DNA of 64,000 nucleotides from Variovorax sp. J22P240 (GCF_030316855.1 NZ_JASZYR010000001.1:620001-684000), one strand, 5' to 3'; counted from the first letter of the stretch, positions 35,798 to 45,672 are shown. Numbers and translations are program-made. The notes: generated from the letters alone by a model not told the origin.

Positions 35798-37265
35798 TCG
35801 GGATCGACGCGCCAACATGTGCCGTAACGGTGCCGTGCCGTTGCTTGCAGTGTTGCTCGCGGGCTGCATGCTCGGGCCGGACTACCGGCGGCCTGACCTG
35901 GTCATTCCGGCTCAGTTCACGGGTGAGCCGAAAACTGCCTCGCCCACGGCGGCCGACACGGCATGGTGGAATCAGTTTGGCGATCCCCAACTCGACGCTC
36001 TGATCAGCGAAGGCCTGCGCAACAACCAGGACCTGGTCGCCGCCGCGGCGCGCGTGGAGCAGTTCTACGGCGCGCTCGGCACGACCCGCGCGCCCTTGTT
36101 TCCGCAGGTCGGTGCGCAGGCGGCCAGTAGTCGCACGCGTGCCAGCGAGCAGACCATCAGCCCGGCGCCGACGATCAATCCCTACAACGCGACGCAGATC
36201 AACCTGCTCGCGAGTTGGGAGATCGATCTCTTCGGGCGCACCCGCCGGCTCACAGAAGCGGCGACGGCCGAGCTGCAGGCGAGCGAGTCCTTCCGGCGCG
36301 GCACGGTGCTGTCGGTCGTGGCGGCGATCACGACCGGGTACGTCGACCTTCGCGAACAAGACCGCGAACTGGAGGTGGCCATCGAGACGCTGGCGCTGCG
36401 CAAGGACACATTGAACCTGTTCGAAAGGCGCTTCCGTGGCGGCGTGGTGTCGGACGTCGAAGTCAGCCAGGCCCGATCGGAATACGCAGCCGCGTTGCGG
36501 ACCATATCGGCACTGCACCAGGCGATCACGGAGCGGGAGAACGCGCTGTCGAATCTGCTGGGCCGCAACCCGGGGCCGATCGCCCGTGGCCGGGCGGTCA
36601 ACGAGCTCACAGTGCCTGTGGTGCCCGCGGGCTTGCCCTCCGATCTGCTGGAGCGGCGTCCCGATATCCGGCAGGCGGAGGAAGTGTTGATGGCAGCCAA
36701 CGCGCGCATCGGCGCGGCCAAGGCGGCGTACTTCCCGACCATCAGCCTGACCGGCGCGTACGGCCAGGCGAGCCGTTCGCTGTCCGACCTGTGGGGTGGC
36801 GCCGCGCGTGTCTGGACTTACGGTGTCGACATCGCCGTGCCGATCTTCACGGCGGGCGCCATCGCCGGCCAGGTGCAGAGCGCTGAGGCGCAGCAGCGCG
36901 CATCGGTGGCGCAATACCGCAAGGACGTGCAGGCCGCGTTCAGCGAGACCGAAAACGCGCTGATCGGCATCGGCAACGCGCGCGAAGGCCTTGACGCGAC
37001 GGTGCTGCAAGTCAGCGCGCTGTCCAACTACGCGCGGCTGGCACGCAAACGCTTCGAGGGCGGCTACACCAGCTATCTCGAAGTGCTCGACGCCGACCGC
37101 AGCCTGTTCAGCGCACGGCTGCAACTGGCCCAGGTGCAAGGTGATGTGCTGCTGAAGGCGGCAGCGCTCTACAAGTCGATGGGTGGCGGATGGATCGGCC
37201 TGGCGGACCAGGAAGCGCCGCAACCCGACGTGCGCCTGAGCGAGCGGCCGACGATCTTTCCGTGA
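35784..37265 (+). CDS. Outer-membrane efflux lipoprotein, OprM/NodT family
   Basis: A 493-residue outer-membrane factor with lipobox LLAGC (Cys28), the LGPDYRRPDL opening common in NodT-family channels, two repeated helical OEP domains and the LLERRPDIRQAEEVLMAANARIGAAKAAYFPTI-type conserved region. ATG 35784 follows GGGAGGGGGG. The gene starts 14 bases inside the 3' end of the pump gene. It completes a full adaptor-pump-channel operon. Four bases separate its stop from the convergent transglutaminase-like gene. Confidence 0.93.
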   Translation: MVRIDRDRRANMCRNGAVPLLAVLLAGCMLGPDYRRPDLVIPAQFTGEPKTASPTAADTAWWNQFGDPQLDALISEGLRNNQDLVAAAARVEQFYGALGTTRAPLFPQVGAQAASSRTRASEQTISPAPTINPYNATQINLLASWEIDLFGRTRRLTEAATAELQASESFRRGTVLSVVAAITTGYVDLREQDRELEVAIETLALRKDTLNLFERRFRGGVVSDVEVSQARSEYAAALRTISALHQAITERENALSNLLGRNPGPIARGRAVNELTVPVVPAGLPSDLLERRPDIRQAEEVLMAANARIGAAKAAYFPTISLTGAYGQASRSLSDLWGGAARVWTYGVDIAVPIFTAGAIAGQVQSAEAQQRASVAQYRKDVQAAFSETENALIGIGNAREGLDATVLQVSALSNYARLARKRFEGGYTSYLEVLDADRSLFSARLQLAQVQGDVLLKAAALYKSMGGGWIGLADQEAPQPDVRLSERPTIFP

Positions 37266-37269
37266 TCGG

Positions 37270-38169
37270 TCAGCTCGATACGCGCCGCACCACCACGGAT
37301 GCGTCGAGGCCATCGTAGGCTTCGGGTTCGCCATACCAACTGCCGGAGATGGGGGCTGCCAACGTCGGATCGCGCGCGACGCCAACGCGGATGAGCTGGC
37401 CGCCGCTGCCCATGAGGTTGTTGGTCGGATCGAAGGCGATCCAGCCCGCGCCCGGCAGATAGGCGTGCAGCCATGCATGGGTGCTGCCTGCGCCCGTCAT
37501 GGAGTCGCCGGGTTCGATGCTGCCCGTGTCGAGCGCAGAGTCATACAGATAGCCGGAGACGAAGCGAGTCGCGACGCCCAGGCGCCGCGCGGCTTCCATC
37601 ATGAGCAGCGCGTAGTCGCGGCAGCTTCCGCTGCCGAGCGCGAGCGTCTGTAGCGGCGTCTGGGTGCCTTCCTCGTCGCGCGGGACATAGCGCAGGCTCT
37701 GCCCGATGTGCGCGTTCATCCGCGACAGCACGTCGCGCGTGCTGTTGACTCCGTCGGCGTACAGGAACTGGTGGGCCCAGCGGATCAGCACGCCCTCCGG
37801 ATCCTCGTAGTGGGGGCGCAGGTAGTGCTCCAGGTCGAGCCGCTCCTGCACCGCATAGGCGAAGGGCATCATTTCCGCGGCCGGGTCCAGCGACAGAGTG
37901 TCCAGCGGTGCCGACACGTGCTCGATGCTGAACGAGCAGACGATGCGCAGCTCCGTCGCTTCGCCCATCGGCTGCACCATCGCGATCGAGTTGGAATAGG
38001 GGTCCTGGATCATCCGCACATGCGCCTGCGGACTCACCTGCAGGTCGGTGGCGAGCACCCGCAGGTCATGGCTGTCGCGCGGCCGGAACATCACCCGGTG
38101 CAACCCAAAAGTCACCGGCGTCTTGTAGCGGTAGATGGTGGTGTGGGTGATGTCGTAGTGAGTAGGCAT
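37270..38169 (-). CDS. Transglutaminase-like cysteine protease family protein
   Basis: A 299-residue cytoplasmic protein with the bacterial transglutaminase-like N-terminal domain (THTTIYRYKTPVTFGLHRVMFRPRDS) and a core with the catalytic triad Cys183 (GSGSCRDYA), His231 (STHAWLHAYL) and Asp247 (FDPTNN). The arrangement matches COG1305 proteins, most of which are of unknown substrate and act as peptidases or amidases. The upstream region is shared with the divergent giant membrane protein gene. Confidence 0.88.
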   Translation of the reverse strand: MPTHYDITHTTIYRYKTPVTFGLHRVMFRPRDSHDLRVLATDLQVSPQAHVRMIQDPYSNSIAMVQPMGEATELRIVCSFSIEHVSAPLDTLSLDPAAEMMPFAYAVQERLDLEHYLRPHYEDPEGVLIRWAHQFLYADGVNSTRDVLSRMNAHIGQSLRYVPRDEEGTQTPLQTLALGSGSCRDYALLMMEAARRLGVATRFVSGYLYDSALDTGSIEPGDSMTGAGSTHAWLHAYLPGAGWIAFDPTNNLMGSGGQLIRVGVARDPTLAAPISGSWYGEPEAYDGLDASVVVRRVSS

Positions 38170-38278
38170 TGCGGATGAGTCACCGGTGGCGTTGTTGTCT
38201 AGTTCTTCTGGAGGATTTCAGGAGCGGGCAATACATTGTGAAATGGTTGCCCGCGTCCCGCGAGACCTGGAGAGGCTG

Positions 38279-41200
38279 ATGGACAAGGAATCGAAATCTG
38301 GGTCCGGAGGGTTTCCCAACAACGGCATCGTCGCCATCGTTCTGCTCGCCGCGGGTGTTCTCTTCGTGCGTGAGTCGCCATTGCAGACCACCCGTCTTCC
38401 GGTCAATGAGCCGCGCCTGGAGCAGCATTACTCGAAACAGGACGTCGATGCGCGCCTGTGGCAGGACCCCTTCGGCGCAGTCGCCAAGTATCGCTCCGAA
38501 CTTCGCAAGAACAATCTCGAAAAGCTCAGGAAAGAAGACGTTCAGCGCACGGCCGGTGACTTGGCGAAGGAAGTGGCGGCCATGGTCGCGAAGGCGCCCG
38601 ACAAGCAGCCGCAGATCCTGGCCGTCATGCTGGCAGGCGGGCCCTATTCGGAGAACGTCGAGAGCCGCAGGCGCGGGCGCTACGCCGTGCTGGCCGCGCT
38701 CAACGCGAGCCGCCTGTCGCCGGTGGATACGGAGCATCTGGGCTATTTCATGCCGGCACCCTCGGGCGGCGATGCGGCTCTGGAGCCGGTTCCTTACGAA
38801 TGGTTCGAGCCGGCGACCGATGTCCAGGTCCGGGAGTTGTCCAGAACCGGTCTGCAGTCCCCGGTGCTGGTCATGTGGCTGCAGACCGAGGCGTTTGCGG
38901 ACTCCCCGCTGAAGCGGATGGCGGAGTTCGCGGAACCTTTCATCAAGGCCGGGGCGAGCTGGCGCGTCCTGGGACCCAATGGATCGGACGGCCTGAAAGC
39001 GATGATGGACGAGGCTGGCGCGCCAGGCTTCGAGGGCGGGCCGATCCACGCGGCCATGCGCTTCTATTCGCTCTATGCGACCGTGCCCGACGCGGTGCTG
39101 CTCGAAAACCGGAAGGACGAGCAGGAACGCAAGGGCGGCATCTCGAAGTTTCTCGAGGACCGCAATGTCGCCCTGGTGCGGACCATCGGCGATGACGGGC
39201 GCCTGGCCGACGGGCTGATCGAGGAATTGCGACTTCGCGGCCTGAAGCCACGCAAGTTGCTCAAGGGTTCCGGCGACGAAGCCCAGCGCTACCAGGAAGC
39301 CTGCAGGACGCGCAGCGACGACGATGCGCCGAGCGAGGTCGCCGTTGTCGCCGAGTGGGACACGCTCTATGGCCGCAGTCTGCGGCGCGAGTTCAGGGCG
39401 AAGAAGGACGAAGCCGGTTTCTGTGTCGAGCGCTTCAACTACGTGCGGGGCCTGGATGGCCAGTTGCCAGCCGCGGGCGACGGTGCTTCGGCTTCGGGGA
39501 GCGCAGCAAAGCCGGGCCCAGGTGACAAGGACGCTGGCCGCCGCAAGGACGGCACCTTCGTCGAGGTGGCCGAAGGGCAAGGGCAATTCGACTACCTGCG
39601 CCGGCTGGCGGTGCAGATGCACATTCGGGACGAGCAGGTGCGCAAGACCAGTGCCGACGGCCAGGGATTCCGTGCCATCGGCGTGCTGGGCAACGACATG
39701 CACGACAAGCTGTTGGTGATGCAGGCGCTGCGGCCGGAGTTTCCTGACGTCATCTTCTTCACCACCGACATGGATGCGCGCCTGCTGCACCCGCGCGAGC
39801 AGGCGTGGACGCGCAACCTGATCGTTGCATCCAACTTCGGATTGCGCCTGACCGATTCTCTGCAAGGCGGCGCGCCCCCGTTCCGTGACAGCTACCAGGT
39901 CTCGGCCTTCCTTTCGACGCGCCTGGCGATGGACGACGCGCGTCGTGCGCTGCAATTGGAAAAGGGTGCGGGCGACGCCATGGAGCCCTTGTCGCAAGCC
40001 ACGGTCCGCAAGTGGTTCAAGGAACCGCGCATCTTCGAGATCGGTCGCACCGAGGCTTTCGATTTCAAGGGCCAATGGCCCAAGGGCATCGACAAGGACA
40101 ACTGCCGCGGGCTCGCTTGGGCGCAGTGCGACGACATCCATCCCGCCGGTTCGCCTCTTTACCCCGCACCGGGCGTTGCAGTCATGTTCCTGATCTTCAG
40201 CGTGCTGATGCTCGCGATCTGGATGCCGCCTCTGGTCGTCAGCCGTGGTGCGAAAGCCCGCCTTTCGGACTTCGTGACGGACGACGAGGATTTGCGTGCA
40301 CGCCGGGTGCGATGGGTGCGGCTGGCGCTGCTCGTGATCGTCGTGCAGATTGCCTTGCCGCTGGGAATGGCCTTGGGCTGGGAGTCGTTCGCGGAGTGGC
40401 TCACCCGAGGCGGCAAGCCGCTGGTCGCGATCGAGGGCATCAGTCTCTGGCCCACCGAAGCACTCCGCGTCTTCACGCTGCTGCTGTGCTTCTACCTGCT
40501 CTTGAGGGGGTGGCTGATGTTGACCTACAACCTGGAGGAGATTGGCAGGGACTTCGAAGCCGACGTTGCTCACGCGGACATGATCGCGCGACAGGAAAAG
40601 GCCGACCGCAAGCAGAGCCGATGGTGGAAGCTCGTTCAGATGTTTTCGATGCGCTTCATTCCTCCACTGCATCGCCAGCGCCGCACGGGCGACGACCACG
40701 GCATGACGCCCGAGGCCATCGATTTCTGGGGCCGCCACATCGTGCAGAACAGGCTGGTGGCACGGCTGGTTCGCACCGGTTCGTGCGTCGTGCTCGCCAC
40801 GGTCTTCAGCGGCTTGCTCATCGTTGCGGTCAGCGAAACGCGCTTCGTGCCACAGCGGGGCGACCTGTCGTTCGCGGTGCATGAATTGCTGCGCCTTCCG
40901 GCACTGGTGATGATGTTCTTCCTGGTGTTCTTCGTTGTGGATGCGACGGTGCTGTGTGTGCGATTCGTGCGAGGGCTGCTGCGCCTGCGCCGCCTGCACG
41001 AGGTCGCCGCCAACTGGCCGGAGCCGACATTGAAGAAGTTCGAAGACGAGATGGGCATCCCGCGGGCCTATCTCGAAAACTGGATCGACCTGCAGTTCGT
41101 CGCACGGCGGACCCACACCGTGACCCTGCTCATCTACTACCCGTTCGTGGTGATCTCGCTGTGGCTGCTGTCGCGTAGCGCCGTCTTCGATCGCTGGACG

Positions 41201-41542
41201 ATGTCCGTCAGCACCGTGGGACCCGCTGCCGTGGGCGCCGCCGTGGCACTGGGTTGCGCGGTGGCGTTGCGGCTCGCCGCCGAGGATTCGCGTGCACACG
41301 CGCTGGAGCAGGTCAGGAATGCCGTGTCGTGTGCCAGCGCCAAGGTGGCGCCGGACGGCGGGACACCGCAGCCGTCGCCTTCCGTCGACCAGCTCAAGCT
41401 GCTACAGGGACGCATCGAGAACCTTCGAGAGGGAGCCTTCGCGCCGTTCTGGCAACAACCGTTGCTCAAGGCTGTGTTGCTGCCGTTCGCGACGCTGGGC
41501 GGCACCACGGTGCTTGACTACATGGCGCTGGCCAACCTCTGA
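38279..41542 (+). CDS. Large membrane protein of unknown function
   Basis: A 1087-residue protein I do not recognise as a named family. One membrane segment near residues 15-32 is followed by about 600 soluble residues, expected on the outer side, and then about eight hydrophobic segments from residue ~632 to the C-terminus. The soluble part has two stretches resembling type-1 periplasmic-binding folds (VAVVAEWDTLYGRSLRREF; FRAIGVLGNDMHDKLLVMQALRPEFPD then FFTTDMD) and a later PPFRDSYQ segment. ATG 38279 has GGAG nearby; GTG 38186 and ATG 38243 are alternatives. It stands alone between divergent and convergent genes. Confidence 0.8.
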   Translation: MDKESKSGSGGFPNNGIVAIVLLAAGVLFVRESPLQTTRLPVNEPRLEQHYSKQDVDARLWQDPFGAVAKYRSELRKNNLEKLRKEDVQRTAGDLAKEVAAMVAKAPDKQPQILAVMLAGGPYSENVESRRRGRYAVLAALNASRLSPVDTEHLGYFMPAPSGGDAALEPVPYEWFEPATDVQVRELSRTGLQSPVLVMWLQTEAFADSPLKRMAEFAEPFIKAGASWRVLGPNGSDGLKAMMDEAGAPGFEGGPIHAAMRFYSLYATVPDAVLLENRKDEQERKGGISKFLEDRNVALVRTIGDDGRLADGLIEELRLRGLKPRKLLKGSGDEAQRYQEACRTRSDDDAPSEVAVVAEWDTLYGRSLRREFRAKKDEAGFCVERFNYVRGLDGQLPAAGDGASASGSAAKPGPGDKDAGRRKDGTFVEVAEGQGQFDYLRRLAVQMHIRDEQVRKTSADGQGFRAIGVLGNDMHDKLLVMQALRPEFPDVIFFTTDMDARLLHPREQAWTRNLIVASNFGLRLTDSLQGGAPPFRDSYQVSAFLSTRLAMDDARRALQLEKGAGDAMEPLSQATVRKWFKEPRIFEIGRTEAFDFKGQWPKGIDKDNCRGLAWAQCDDIHPAGSPLYPAPGVAVMFLIFSVLMLAIWMPPLVVSRGAKARLSDFVTDDEDLRARRVRWVRLALLVIVVQIALPLGMALGWESFAEWLTRGGKPLVAIEGISLWPTEALRVFTLLLCFYLLLRGWLMLTYNLEEIGRDFEADVAHADMIARQEKADRKQSRWWKLVQMFSMRFIPPLHRQRRTGDDHGMTPEAIDFWGRHIVQNRLVARLVRTGSCVVLATVFSGLLIVAVSETRFVPQRGDLSFAVHELLRLPALVMMFFLVFFVVDATVLCVRFVRGLLRLRRLHEVAANWPEPTLKKFEDEMGIPRAYLENWIDLQFVARRTHTVTLLIYYPFVVISLWLLSRSAVFDRWTMSVSTVGPAAVGAAVALGCAVALRLAAEDSRAHALEQVRNAVSCASAKVAPDGGTPQPSPSVDQLKLLQGRIENLREGAFAPFWQQPLLKAVLLPFATLGGTTVLDYMALANL

Positions 41543-43407
41543 GACGTCTCCTTTTCGGGCCAGGCGCGCCGCGCATCCAGCGCTTGCGCGAGCTTCGCGG
41601 GCAACGGCAGCGGTTCCCGGTGCCAGTGGGCCGCCAGCAGTTCGGCGCACAGCACGGCAAAGCTGAGTCCGCGCGAACCCAGGGCGGTGCAGAGCCAGAT
41701 GCCGTCTGCCGAGTCGGGAGATAGCGGGCCGACCAGTGGGCGGCGGTCGCCCGAGGCGCAGCGTATGCCGGCCCATGCGTGTGTTTCGCCGTGAGCGAAG
41801 GCAAGGGCCAACTGCGCCGCCGCGTCGGGGTGAAGCCGCGCCAGGCGCTCGCGATTGAACTCGGTGTCGGAGGCCCGCGGCGTGACATCGCTGCTGTCGC
41901 GGTCGAAGGTGGCGCCGGCGAGCCATAGCTTGCCTTCGACGGCCGGTACGCCGGCAATGAGGTGACCATTGCCATTGAGGGGTGTGGCCGGCAGTCGAGC
42001 GTCCTCGGGCATGCAGCCCCATTCGACCTGGCCGCGCACGGCCTGCAGCGGGAATTCCGGCGCGAGCGCATGGCTTTCAATGCCGCCCGCGATGACGATT
42101 CGATCGGCTTCCGCGAGCAGTGCGCCATCCGCGTCGCGCACTGCCCAGCGTGCGACCGAGCCATCGATGCGCTCGATGTGGGCCGCACGGCATCGCGCCC
42201 TGACGCGAATGCCGGGCAGCGCGAGCCAGGCCTCGATCAGTCGCGACGGCCGCACCCAGGCGCCGCGCGCATGCCAGAGCGCGACTGCGTCCGGCGAAAG
42301 ACCTGCTTCGGCAAGCTGCGTCGGGCTAGCGTGCCATGACTCGTTGGGCCCATCGGCGGTCCAGCCTTCCGGCAAGCGGTCGTCGCCAGCGGCGCGTCGT
42401 TCGAGCACGCCGCTGGCACGCCAGTCGTCGCCTTCCGCCAGCAAGTGCTCCAACTGCTGCCATGTCGCACGGATGCCTGCGCGCGTCAGCCGGGAAAGCA
42501 GGGCGTCGTCGGGCGATACGTGCGGCGCCAGCATGCCCACCGGCAAGCCCGAAGCACCAGCTGCGGGGCGATCGGCCGCTTCGAGCACTTCCACTTCCCA
42601 GCCGCGCCGCGCGAGACTTGCCGCAACAGCCCCGCCGGCCAACCCCGCGCCGATGACCGCGCACCGTCCAGCCAGCGCTGCGGGCGAGGGCGCAGGACCA
42701 CGCCGGCGAACCTGCCACGTGGGCTCGAACACGCTCTGCAGGCAATCGCGCTTCGGCGGCAGTCCCGGCGCCTTTTCCACCTGGAAGCCGTTTTGAGCGA
42801 GCGCGTCGCACACGGCGCGCGCAATCGTCCATGTCGCGACGCGCGTCCCGCGCCGGGCAAAGCGCGACACGGCCTTCAGCGTCTCCGCCGACCACATCGC
42901 CGGATTGCGTTGCGGGCTGAACCCGTCAAGAAAGATGCTGTCCGCCTCGAAGCGCTGCGCGCGCAGCATGGCCTGCACATCGCCGATGCAGAGGGTGAGC
43001 AGCACCCGCCCTTCGTCGAGGCAGAGCCGATGAAAGCCCGGCAGCAGCCCGTGCCATTGCGCCGCGAGGCTTTCCGCCAGTCCCAGCAGATCAGCATGTC
43101 CGGCTGCCGCGCGCAGCAAATCTTCGCGCGAGACCGGGAATGCCTCGATCGAAACAAAATGCAGCAGCCGCGGACGCTGCGGGTCGGCGCGCCACGCCTG
43201 CCAGGTTGTCAGGAAATTGAGGCCAAAACCGAAGCCGGTTTCGAGAATCCGCCATTGCGGCTGTCCGGCCCAGGCACCAGGAAGCCCGCAGCCCCCCAAA
43301 AAGACGTGCCTGGCCTGTGCAGGGGCGCCGGTTTCCGTGTGATAGATGTCATCGAACCGCGCGCTGCGCGGAATCCCATCCGCACGCCAGTCGACCGGCT
43401 CGGCCAT
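41518..43407 (-). CDS. mnmC: Bifunctional tRNA 5-methylaminomethyl-2-thiouridine enzyme MnmC
   Basis: A 629-residue fusion acting on the wobble U34 of certain tRNAs. The N-terminal domain is a SAM methyltransferase (ILETGFGFGLNFL; IFLDGFSPQRNPAMW). The C-terminal domain from about residue 245 is an FAD oxidoreductase (CAVIGAGLAGGAVAASLARRG) removing the carboxymethyl group. Both domains look intact. Its 3' end overlaps the convergent membrane-protein gene by 25 bases. Confidence 0.95.
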   Translation of the reverse strand: MAEPVDWRADGIPRSARFDDIYHTETGAPAQARHVFLGGCGLPGAWAGQPQWRILETGFGFGLNFLTTWQAWRADPQRPRLLHFVSIEAFPVSREDLLRAAAGHADLLGLAESLAAQWHGLLPGFHRLCLDEGRVLLTLCIGDVQAMLRAQRFEADSIFLDGFSPQRNPAMWSAETLKAVSRFARRGTRVATWTIARAVCDALAQNGFQVEKAPGLPPKRDCLQSVFEPTWQVRRRGPAPSPAALAGRCAVIGAGLAGGAVAASLARRGWEVEVLEAADRPAAGASGLPVGMLAPHVSPDDALLSRLTRAGIRATWQQLEHLLAEGDDWRASGVLERRAAGDDRLPEGWTADGPNESWHASPTQLAEAGLSPDAVALWHARGAWVRPSRLIEAWLALPGIRVRARCRAAHIERIDGSVARWAVRDADGALLAEADRIVIAGGIESHALAPEFPLQAVRGQVEWGCMPEDARLPATPLNGNGHLIAGVPAVEGKLWLAGATFDRDSSDVTPRASDTEFNRERLARLHPDAAAQLALAFAHGETHAWAGIRCASGDRRPLVGPLSPDSADGIWLCTALGSRGLSFAVLCAELLAAHWHREPLPLPAKLAQALDARRAWPEKETSQRLASAM

Positions 43408-43422
43408 GCGGAGGGCTGGAGC

Positions 43423-43695
43423 TCAGTTCGTGGGGGGAACGTAACCCTGCGCGACATCGGCGCCGTCGCCGAAGAAATGCTTTTCCATCTGGCGCGCCAG
43501 ATACTGACGGGCACGCGCATCGGCCAGATTCAGGCGGTTTTCATTGACCAGCATGGTCTGTTGCTTGAGCCAGGCGGCCCACGCTTCCTTGCTGACGTTT
43601 TCCCACAGGCGTTTGCCCAGTTCGCCCGGATAGGGCGGGAAGTCGAGACCTTCGGCCTCTTTGCCGAGCTTGATGCACTGAACCATGCGTGCCAT
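43423..43695 (-). CDS. yggX: YggX-type Fe(2+)-trafficking protein
   Basis: A 90-residue protein with the family signature [28 protein letters not shown] start (single conserved Cys7) and [23 protein letters not shown]. YggX protects iron-sulfur clusters and is linked to oxidative stress and Fe traffic in the cytoplasm. It lies 15 bases upstream of mnmC on the same strand, probably one transcript. Confidence 0.95.
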   Translation of the reverse strand: MARMVQCIKLGKEAEGLDFPPYPGELGKRLWENVSKEAWAAWLKQQTMLVNENRLNLADARARQYLARQMEKHFFGDGADVAQGYVPPTN

Positions 43696-43765
43696 TGGGA
43701 TGCCTTTGTGGGTGTCTTAGTTGATTTCGCTATTTAGAACTGAGAACTCAGTCGTTCCCGTTTCC

Positions 43766-43786
43766 ATATGCCGTATCCAGAATACG
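43766..43786 (+). promoter_or_regulatory. Candidate sulfur-regulator site upstream of sulfate-binding gene
   Basis: ATATGCCGTATCC (43766-43778) followed by AGAATACG resembles the cysI-upstream element ATATGCTTATCCGCATA with one insertion. It lies 37-57 bases before the start codon. A second shared word, GTTTCCATA, is at 43760-43768 and also on the minus strand at 12264-12272 upstream of cysI. Evidence is by-eye similarity only. Confidence 0.4.
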
Positions 43787-43822
43787 TGGCTTCAGCTTTA
43801 TGCCATTTGTGAGCACAAGACC

Positions 43823-44845
43823 ATGAGCCTTCGCCGCGACTTTATCAAGCTTTCCCTCGGCGCCGCCGCAGCAGCCAGCATCGCCCTGACGTCATTGCCG
43901 TCGTTCGCGCAGGGCGTGACCCTGCTCAACGTGTCGTACGACCCGACGCGTGAGCTCTACGTCGACTACAACCAGGCCTTCGCCAAATACTGGAAGGGCA
44001 AGACCGGCCAGGACGTGACGATCAAGCAGTCGCACGGCGGCTCCGGCAAGCAGGCGCGCTCCATCATCGATGGCATCGACGCCGACGTCGCGACGCTGGC
44101 CCTGGCCGGCGACACCGATGCGCTCGTCACGCACGGCGGCCTGGTCAAGCCCGACTGGCAGAAGCGACTGCCGCTCAACTCGGCACCCTATACCTCGACC
44201 ATCGTATTCCTCGTGAAGAAGGGCAATCCCAAGGGCCTGAAGGACTGGGACGACCTGGTGAAGCCCGGCGTCCAGGTGATCACGCCCAATCCCAAGACCT
44301 CCGGCGGTGCCCGCTGGAACTACCTGGCCGCATGGGAATTCGCCAAGCGCAAGTACGGCGGAGACGACAAGGCCAAGGAGTTCGTCGGCAAGCTCTACAA
44401 GAACGTGCCCGTCCTCGACACCGGTGCGCGCGGCTCGACCATTACCTTCGTCCAGCGTGGCGTGGGCGATGTGCTGCTGGCGTGGGAGAACGAAGCCTTC
44501 CTCGCATTGAAGGAATTCGGCCCGGACAAGTTCGACATCGTCGTGCCCTCGATCAGCATCCTGGCCGAACCCACGGTGACCGTGGTCGACAAGGTCGTCG
44601 ACAAGAAGGGCACACGTGCCGTCGCCGAGGAATACCTGAAATACCTGTACTCCGACGAAGGCCAGGACATCGCGGGGCGCAACTACTACCGACCGACTTC
44701 CGAGAAGGCCAAGGCGAAGTACGACAAGCAGTTCCCGAAGCTGACGCTGTTCACGATCGACCAGGCCTTCGGCGGATGGACGAAGGCCGACAAGGCGCAC
44801 TTCGCGGATGGCGGTTCGTTCGACCAGATCTACACGAACAAGTGA
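43823..44845 (+). CDS. Sulfate ABC transporter substrate-binding protein (Sbp/CysP family), copy 1
   Basis: A 340-residue periplasmic sulfate-binding protein. The N-terminus [12 protein letters not shown] followed by a hydrophobic stretch and PSFAQ looks like a Tat signal. Family markers are [48 protein letters not shown] and [18 protein letters not shown]. It stands apart from any permease genes and directly precedes ssuE by 13 bases, so it may feed the CysTWA permease at 59.5 kb. A second, Sec-exported copy is at 58.5 kb. Confidence 0.93.
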   Translation: MSLRRDFIKLSLGAAAAASIALTSLPSFAQGVTLLNVSYDPTRELYVDYNQAFAKYWKGKTGQDVTIKQSHGGSGKQARSIIDGIDADVATLALAGDTDALVTHGGLVKPDWQKRLPLNSAPYTSTIVFLVKKGNPKGLKDWDDLVKPGVQVITPNPKTSGGARWNYLAAWEFAKRKYGGDDKAKEFVGKLYKNVPVLDTGARGSTITFVQRGVGDVLLAWENEAFLALKEFGPDKFDIVVPSISILAEPTVTVVDKVVDKKGTRAVAEEYLKYLYSDEGQDIAGRNYYRPTSEKAKAKYDKQFPKLTLFTIDQAFGGWTKADKAHFADGGSFDQIYTNK

Positions 44846-44858
44846 CGCGCGCCTGGCC

Positions 44859-45443
44859 ATGACTGTTCTTCTGATTGCCGGCAGCCCCTCCGCGCCCTCG
44901 CGCTCCGCAGTTCTGCTCGACGCGGTGGCGGCGCGGCTCTCCGAGCGCAACGTGCCTGTAGAACGTCTCGCAATCCGCGAACTCGCCGCACATGCGTTGC
45001 TGTTGGGCGAGGCCTCGCATCCGTCGGTGCAACTGGCGGTGGAGCAGGTGCGGCGTGCCGATGTGATCGTGGTTGCGACGCCGGTCTACAAGGCGGCGTA
45101 CAGCGGCGTGCTCAAGGTGTTCCTCGACCTGCTGCCGCAGTCGGCGCTCAAGGGCAAGACAGTGCTGCCGCTGGCCACTGGCGGCAGTCCGCATCACATG
45201 CTGGCGCTGGACTATGCGCTGCGGCCGGTGCTGCAGTCGCTCGCGGCGCGGCACATCCTGCCGGGCGTGTATGCGACCGACGGCCAGGTCACGCTGCAGC
45301 CCGAAGGCGCCTACCAGTTGCAGGCGGACCTGTCGCAGCGGCTGGACGATGCGGTCGAGACGCTGGCGAGCGAAGGGCTCAAGCTGCCCCCGACCTGGGG
45401 CTTCGAGTCCGTGGCCTTCGAACAGGTGCGATGTAGCGTCTGA
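44859..45443 (+). CDS. ssuE: NAD(P)H-dependent FMN reductase SsuE
   Basis: A 194-residue flavodoxin-fold reductase supplying FMNH2 to the sulfonate monooxygenase SsuD. The GSPSAPSRSAVLLD phosphate loop, TPVYKAAYSGVLKVFLDLLPQ and LPLATGGSPHHMLALDYALRP segments are typical of SsuE/MsuE. It leads the sulfonate gene cluster and follows the first sulfate-binding protein by 13 bases. This order, ssuE first, matches pseudomonad and betaproteobacterial ssu operons. Confidence 0.93.
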   Translation: MTVLLIAGSPSAPSRSAVLLDAVAARLSERNVPVERLAIRELAAHALLLGEASHPSVQLAVEQVRRADVIVVATPVYKAAYSGVLKVFLDLLPQSALKGKTVLPLATGGSPHHMLALDYALRPVLQSLAARHILPGVYATDGQVTLQPEGAYQLQADLSQRLDDAVETLASEGLKLPPTWGFESVAFEQVRCSV

Positions 45444-45531
45444 CGGCGCTCTCCACTTTTTCGTCCCCCCATACCGTTTCGATTTCTTCGCCGCAACGCG
45501 GCGCGGGATCGGCGTTGCCTGAAAGAAAACC

Positions 45532-45672
45532 ATGCCACCCGTTCTCACCGACAACTTCCAACCGCCGCGCCGTCCTCGGCGGGTGCTGGCCGATCTCGCG
45601 ATCGGCGTGCTGGTGGTGGTCGCGCTCGCGCTCATCACCAGTTTCATCGCGGCCACTTCGGCCCCCCTGTGA
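45532..45672 (+). CDS. 46-residue single-membrane-segment protein in the ssu cluster
   Basis: A short frame ATG 45532 to TGA 45672. The product has a basic proline-rich head (QPPRRPRRVLADL) and one hydrophobic segment (AIGVLVVVALALITSFIAA). It sits between ssuE and the first ssuA-like gene on the coding strand, 29 bases before the latter. No strong Shine-Dalgarno is seen (GAAAG nearby). The layout fits a small inner-membrane protein made with the transport genes; the function is unknown. Confidence 0.5.
   Translation: MPPVLTDNFQPPRRPRRVLADLAIGVLVVVALALITSFIAATSAPL

Noticed and set aside
38180..41299. A 1039-codon open frame antisense to the large membrane protein
   Set aside because: Long antisense frames are normal in GC-rich DNA with strong third-position bias. 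The product is rich in Arg, His and Gln without membrane or domain pattern, while the plus-strand product has clear topology.
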